DNA from: Lichina pygmaea
Lineage: Eukaryota; Ascomycota; Lichinomycetes; Lichinales; Lichinaceae
Direction of reading: 5' to 3'
NCBI GenBank assembly: GCA_963422465.1
Contig: OY730170.1
Coordinates: 1,178,001-1,242,000, forward strand
DNA length: 64,000 bases
Position 1 is the stretch's first letter. Each line of letters starts with the position of its first letter. The position numbers were made by a program, and so were the translations under genes. This document shows, piece after piece, positions 58,361-64,000 of this stretch. The notes beneath the pieces are model-generated. The model saw only the letters and a program-made list of their open reading frames with translations. It made no database searches and was not told the DNA's origin.

Positions 58361-59543
58361 ATAGGCAGCTTGGATGATGTCTGAAAAAGGTGTAGCATCA
58401 GGTTCAGTGTCAACTAGTGCAGCTTCTGAACATCTCAGGATCTGGATGGGCTTGACTTGAACCTCTGAATGTGCAAGATTCTTGGGCTTAAGGATGACTT
58501 GCTCCATGAAGTCTTGACAGAGATCACTGTCTGACAGGAGGTCTTGGGAATGTCAAGTGAGGGTGTTGGCCTTGCACTGACTACCTGGACAGTAGCTGAT
58601 CTTGAAATTGAAGTGTGACAAGAACTTGCTCCAACAGGCTTGACAGCAGGAAAGACACTTTGACAACATGAAGTACTCCAAGTTCTTATGATCAGAGATC
58701 ACCTTGACAGGTTCTGGAGATTCTTCAAGCTCTGCTCACCATTCTTCAAAAGCACAGACAATTGCCAGCAACTCTTTGTCATAGATCTTGTAGTTGCATT
58801 CTGCTGGCAGGTGGTGGTGTGACAAGAAAGCAACAGTGTAGAACTTCTTCATGGTCTGGCTGTGACAGGACAGCACCAGAGACATAGTCAGAAGTGTCAG
58901 TCTCAACAACACACTCCTTCTCTGGATCAAAGTACTGCAGGATAGGTGCAGTCCTGAACACCTTCTTGATACTTTCAAACAAGCACTGCTCTGGGGTTTC
59001 CCACTTGAAGGCAACATTCTTCTTGGTCAGAGCTGTGAGCAGAGATGCAAGCTTGGCAAAGTCTTTGATGAACCAGTGGTAGAAGTTTGCAAAGGCAATA
59101 AAGCTCTGCACTTTCTTGAGACTGGCAGAAGGATTCCACTCCTTGATGGTGTCAGTCTTGGCTGGGTCTATGCTCACAGATCTGGGTTGGCTATCTTCAG
59201 TGGCAGACTGAATGATGAGGCCAAGGTACTTGACTTGATACACTTCAAAGTCACACTTGGAGATGTCAACTTGCAGGCTTGCATCTTGTAGTCGACTGAG
59301 AACAAGCTTGACATGCTTCCAGTGTTCCTTGAGTGTCTGACTGTAGACAAGGATGTTATCCACATAGGCAGTGCTAAAGATGTCAAGGATGTCAGGTCCC
59401 AAAACATCATTGATGTAGTTCTGGAATGTGCTTGGAGCATTGGCAAGACCAAAGGGCATGACGAGGTATTCGTAGAGGCCTGAGCGTGTGCGGAACGCAG
59501 TCTTCTATTCTTCACCTTCCTTCATCCAGATATGGTTGAAGGC

Positions 59544-62500
59544 CACTTCAAGAGCTCTGGAAAAACTCTCACCTAGAAACAAGCACTTCAACTGTTTTCT
59601 CTTCCTTTCTTCCTCTCTACTGTTCAGAGATTGGCAGAACACTTTTTCTTATTAATAAAAATCTGAAACTCTCTTCTCTTCATCCTACCTTCTGGAATAA
59701 AGACTTTGTTTCTCTTGAAATCTACTTGGAAAACTCTTCTACTTCTCTCTGGGTACATAATCTCTACTTCACCCCATCAAGTCAAGAAAACTACACAGAG
59801 GTATCAGAAGCTCTTCTCTGTTTACTCCAAAATACTTTACAAGAACAAGGACAACATATTCTTCTCACAGACTCAAATCTTCACCACCCAGACTGGTCAA
59901 AGAAAAGAAGACTGTACTCTGAGACTGCAAACAAGTTTCAAGACCTAATGAAAAGTTTAAATCTGGATTTAGCTATTGCACCTTTCACCCCTACCAGAGC
60001 AAGATCTCTTTCTGAAAAACCATGTTCTCCTATTGATCTGTCTTTTATTTCTTCTTCTCTTTCTAACTCTCTGATTTTCTCTAAAGTGGCTCTTCAGTTC
60101 TTTCATGGGTCTGACCACAGACCTGTACTAACCTGCCTGGACCTGGATCCTCCAAGGAAAATCTGGAAACCAGAAAGAAACTGGAGAACACTGGACTCAA
60201 ACCTTGCAAGAGTAGAGTGTGAGAAGCTACACCTGCCCTTCCACTTCCAAGACAAATATGAAGTGGATGAGTACTTGGAGTATCTTGACAACTTTCTCCA
60301 AGAAATAGCAAGCAAATCCACACAGCTCCAGAAGCAATCTGGCCACTCAGTTCCCTGGTGGAATCAAGAGATCCAAAACAAGGTTAAAGAGGAAAGAAGA
60401 GTAAGAAGAAAAGTGCAAAAAAGGCAAGCAAGTCAAGAGGAACTTGAGCAAGCAACTAAGCTCAAGAAAAAGGCAGTCAGAGATGGAAAACAGAACACTT
60501 TCAGACACCAAATCCATGAGCTGGCCAGCTCTTCAAAGTTCTGGAAGCTTGCAAAGTGGGGAAAGTCCAAAGCCAACAAGACTCCTGATCTTCCTCTGGT
60601 TCCTGACCTGGAAACACAAGAAGGAATAGCCAAAACCTTTGAGGAAAAGACTAAAGCCTCCTCACAGCAGTTCTTTCCAAAAGCTCTAGTTCCAGAACCA
60701 GGCTCAGAAAGCTCCCAGACTATCTCTGAGATACAGCTCTCCCAGGAGGTAACATGGGAAGAGGTGGAGCAAATTCTGGCCAAGAAGAAACCTTTCACAG
60801 CAGGAGGGAGAGATAAGCTGCCAAATGGATTTCTGAGAGCTCTGGGGCCTAGGTTCTGCCAAGCTCTAGCTATTCTGACTTCAACATGCTGGAAACTAGA
60901 GTACTTCCCTGAAAGATTTAAGAGTGCAAAAACAGTCTGCTTGAGGAAACCTGGCAAGAGAACCTACAATCAAGCTAAAGCCTGGCACTCTATAGCTCTG
61001 CTAAACACAACAGGCAAGCTGATGGAAGCTATTGCTGCAGCCAGACTAAGCAAGATAGCAGAAGAAGCTGGACTATTGCCAGATATCCAGATGGACTTTA
61101 GGAAAGGAAGATCCACAGAAGCAGCACTTTTCCTTCTAACCTTCCAAGTGGAAAAAGTCTGGAAGGAAGGCATGGTTGCATCCCTACTCTCACTGGATAT
61201 CTCAGGAGCCTATGACAGAGTTCTCCCCAAGATACTACAGCAAATTCTGAAAAGAAAAGGAATACCTGCCTGGCTAGCTTCCTGGATCTACTCTTTCTGT
61301 GATAAGCGCTCTACCACTCTTGTCTTTGATGATTCTGAGTCTTGTTCTATTCCTATTCATTGTGGAGTTTCTCAAGACTCTCCAGTATCCTCTATTCTTT
61401 TTCTATTCTACATTTCTGAATTGCATGAGACTGTGCATACTCTCTCTTCTGGTGTATCTGCCCTGGGGTTTGCAGATGATACAAATCTGCTTGCTTTTGG
61501 TCACTCCTTGAAAAGTAATCTTCTGAAGTTAAAGAACACACACCACAAATGTCTATCCTGGACTGCAAGACATGGAATAGTCTTCTCACCTGAGAAATAT
61601 GAAATACTTCATTTTTCCAGAAGAAGATCAGACAATCTTCAGCTCAAGCTCAGACTGGGGAATGTGATTCTCAAACCAAAAGAAGAAGTGTGAGTACTTG
61701 GAGTGTACCTAGATGCAAAGCTCCACTGGCACAAACACCAGAGGATTATTCTTCAAAAAGCACAGAAAGCACTCTCTTCCCTTTCTAGAACTTCCTATTC
61801 TACCTGGGGCTTTCCAGTTCACACATCATGTCTGGTGTACACTGCTATACTGAGATCTCTACTGAGCTATACAGTGGGGATCTGGTTTAACCCTCTAAGA
61901 AAATCCTCCAATATCTCTTCTCTTGTTTCATTTCAAAACAGATGTCTAAGACTTATTGGGGGTGCTTTCAAAGCCACTCCTTCTTTTCTATTAGAGAGTG
62001 AGCTTTTTCTTCTATCTCTAGACCTCTACTTTAAATTTCGCACTGCCTGTTTTCTTTCTTCTATTCAAAAATCCCCTCTCAAATAATTTCTTGACAGTAT
62101 CTTTTCCACTATTTCCAGCTATACCTCTCTCTTGAAGAAACCTTTAAAGAAATCCTCAACTATCTCTCCTAAGTGGAAATTCACTTGGTTAAGTCAAATA
62201 ACTACTAACCAGGCTAGTTCAAAGAAAGAACTACAAAAGCTCTTTACTAAAGAGTGGGAAGACCAATGGGAAGAGAAGAAAAGAAGAAGCTATCCAGGCT
62301 GGCAGACTTTCTGTCAAAAGCCACACAAAAACAATCTGAAGCTCTACAAAGAGTTACAGAAAGCTGAGGCAAGTCTGCTACTGCAAATCAGGACTGGAAG
62401 AATTGGTCTGGCAAGTTTTCTTTTCAGAGCTGGAGTTCCTGACTTCCCTACCCCACTATGTGTGTGTGGCCAAGCAGAAGAAACTGCAAAACATATCACC

Positions 62501-62858
62501 TCTTCATGCTCTCTTTATTCAAGACAAAGACAACAAGTCTCTTTTAATCCCCAAGACTTCACCACTATTATTTCAAACCCAGAGCTACTACAGAAGTTCT
62601 TGTACTGGTTTATGTTTTTGAAAAGACTAAACCAGTTTAATCTAGCTTTCAAACTCCACTATTCCCAATCTAATACCTAGATTCTCTTCTCTTACCAGAA
62701 ACTTCAAGATTTCTTTTGTTACATTCCCTAGTCACACTCTGCCTTCAGTTTTTATCTCTTCAAAGGTTTTCTGAAGGAGTTCACTATTAGCTAGAAGATC
62801 TGCATGGCTGTAAAGTTACTACCAGTGTAAGAATCAAATAAATAAATAAATAAAATAC
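59544..62858 (+). mobile_element. LINE2 copy 2, 5'-truncated, otherwise complete
   Basis: 3.3 kb, flanked by the target duplication GGTTGAAGGC (59,534-59,543 and 62,859-62,868), ending in an AAAT-repeat tail. Coding starts inside the endonuclease (LLTDSNLHHPDWS; SDHRPV) and passes a basic linker (EERRVRRKVQKRQ). It continues through an RT with KAWHSIALLNTTGK, LSLDISGAYDRV, FADDTNLL and a C-terminal zinc motif CVCGQAEETAKHITSSC to a stop at 62,678-62,680. There are two internal stops. A TGA at 61,691 stands where LINE1 has CGA, a C-to-T change at CpG. A TAA at about 62,084 stands in place of an aspartate codon. No RNase H was seen. It interrupts the RT of Gypsy C. Confidence 0.88.
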
Positions 62859-64000
62859 GGTTGAAGGCACCAACAATGTCAAGCTTGGTGTACCACACAG
62901 CTTTGCAAAGCTGGTCCAACATCTCCCGGATCAGTGGCAGGGGGTAACAGTTCTTGATGGTGATGGTGTTGAGTGCTCTGTAGTCTACACAGAAACACAA
63001 TCCACGTTCTGGCTTCTTGACAAAGAGGACTGGTGCAGCAGCAGGTGATGAAGATGCTTGAATGAAGCCCTTGTTCAGGTTCTCTGTCAGGTACTTCTTG
63101 AGAACTTCAAGTTCTTCTCTGCTTATACTGTACAGAGGTCCAGAGGGTGCCTGGGTTCCTGGTTCCATCTTGATCTTGTGGTCAACTTCTGGGTGTAGAG
63201 GAGGAAGCTTGTCAGTGTTATCCTTGCTGAAGATGTCCAGGAACTTGTGGTACTGAGCAGGGAGAAGTGTGGCAGGATCCACACACTTCTTTGACTTCAA
63301 CACCTGCTCAATGTCTCTCAGAGAAACACTGAACACCTGGTGATCTGGCTTGGCAGCAAGGAGAGAAAATGTGGCAGCATTGATGGGGATTGGCGTGGCA
63401 GAAAGAGGCTTGGGATTCTGAGACTTTCCAGCAGATGTCTTGGCTTCAAGATCCAAAGAGATTGGATAGCTATTGTTTGACTTGAGGCATGCAGATCAGC
63501 AGTGATCTGACTTGAACATGATTGAGGTGTTTGTCCAATCAATGTGTGGCCTGTGCTTCTGGAGCCATGGCATCCCCAGAATCACATCATAGTGAAGATC
63601 AGGAGACACAAAGAGAGAGACTTCTTCCTGGTGCACGCTATATGCTGTGGTCATGATTGTCTTGGCAAGATGTGTGGTTTGTGATGTCTTGCCATCAAAC
63701 AATCACAATGTGCGTGGGTAGGGGAGAGGTTCTTGGTGAAGAGATTGCGCAAAGGAAGCACCAATGCAGCCAAATGCTGAACAGCCAGAGTCAATAAGAG
63801 TATTGCACTTGAATTTCCCATCTAGGATACAAGGAAGAAACAAGCACTTGCTGTCTAATTGCTGGTCTGGAGACAGATAGCCAATATGGAGATCCTTTTC
63901 ATGTTCTTGGGTGTGATGATAACCAAGGACTACTTGTTTTCCGACTCTGGAGTAGTCTCAACAGTGGCAGACTTGGTGGTGGTTGTGGTGGTGGCAACAA

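Larger units (their letters stand above)
45151..62258. repeat. Segmental duplication, unit 2
   Basis: Second copy of the block starting at 20,439. It lacks Gypsy B and continues past the end of unit 1 into the complete LINE2 and more of Gypsy C. It therefore looks closer to the parent arrangement at the right end, while unit 1 keeps the parent arrangement at the left end (LINE1 inside Fot1). Confidence 0.9.
55980..64000 (-). mobile_element. Gypsy element C, copy 2, running off the window
   Basis: Longer view of family C. LTR 55,980-56,241, chromodomain-like tail and integrase about 56.3-57.6 kb, solo LTR B inside, RNase H and RT about 58.4-59.5 kb. LINE2 follows, then the N-terminal RT part (about 62.87-63.15 kb, CFCVDYRALNTITIKN) and retropepsin region (about 63.5-63.85 kb). 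gag and the 5' LTR lie beyond base 64,000. A fossil with about ten or more breaks in the visible part. Confidence 0.85.

Overview
The window looks like a chromosome segment of a filamentous ascomycete (Pezizomycotina). It has short 50-80 base introns with GT..AG ends and CTAAC-type branch sites, and GC-rich genes for fungal End3, Spo7 and SGT1/ecdysoneless proteins. It also holds Fot1/pogo, Tad-like LINE and chromodomain Gypsy transposons whose copies differ mostly by C-to-T and G-to-A transitions, as expected after RIP-like mutation. I cannot name a species.

Bases 1 to about 18,760 are host DNA, GC-rich and gene-bearing. On the minus strand lie the 5' end of END3, a small cysteine-containing orphan, a long AT-hook nuclear protein, a dual-specificity-phosphatase-like protein with a degenerate active site, SPO7 and a seven-exon MFS transporter. 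On the plus strand lies a three-exon SGT1/ecdysoneless gene. These are unrelated housekeeping or orphan genes, not a cluster. The gaps carry many CGTACG and TACGGAGTRC motifs, a hairpin and a small inverted repeat.

Bases 18,765 to 64,000 are a transposon nest with no host gene that I recognise. A Fot1/pogo DNA transposon was hit by a 5'-truncated LINE (LINE1), by two elements now left as solo LTRs, and at its far end by a Gypsy element (family C, minus strand). LINE1 was hit by a Gypsy element (family A). Family C was hit by another element, now a solo LTR, and by a second LINE (LINE2). A block of about 17 kb of this nest (20,439-36,589 plus 43,133-43,939) is present again in direct orientation at 45,151-62,258, with the same target-site duplications. 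A full-length Gypsy (family B, 36,590-43,127) then entered LINE2 of the first copy only. An unassigned GC-rich stretch of 1.1 kb (43,940-45,058) separates the two copies.

The most unusual content lies in the family A/B Gypsy elements. Each carries, just inside its 3' LTR and antisense to pol, a small reading frame with a GAL4-type Zn2Cys6 cysteine pattern. Between the gag zinc knuckle and the protease there is a triplicated W-x2-C-x4-C-x2-H module. Families A and B share coding regions, core promoter and downstream LTR sequence, but have unrelated upstream U3 regions built from different palindrome-rich tandem repeats.
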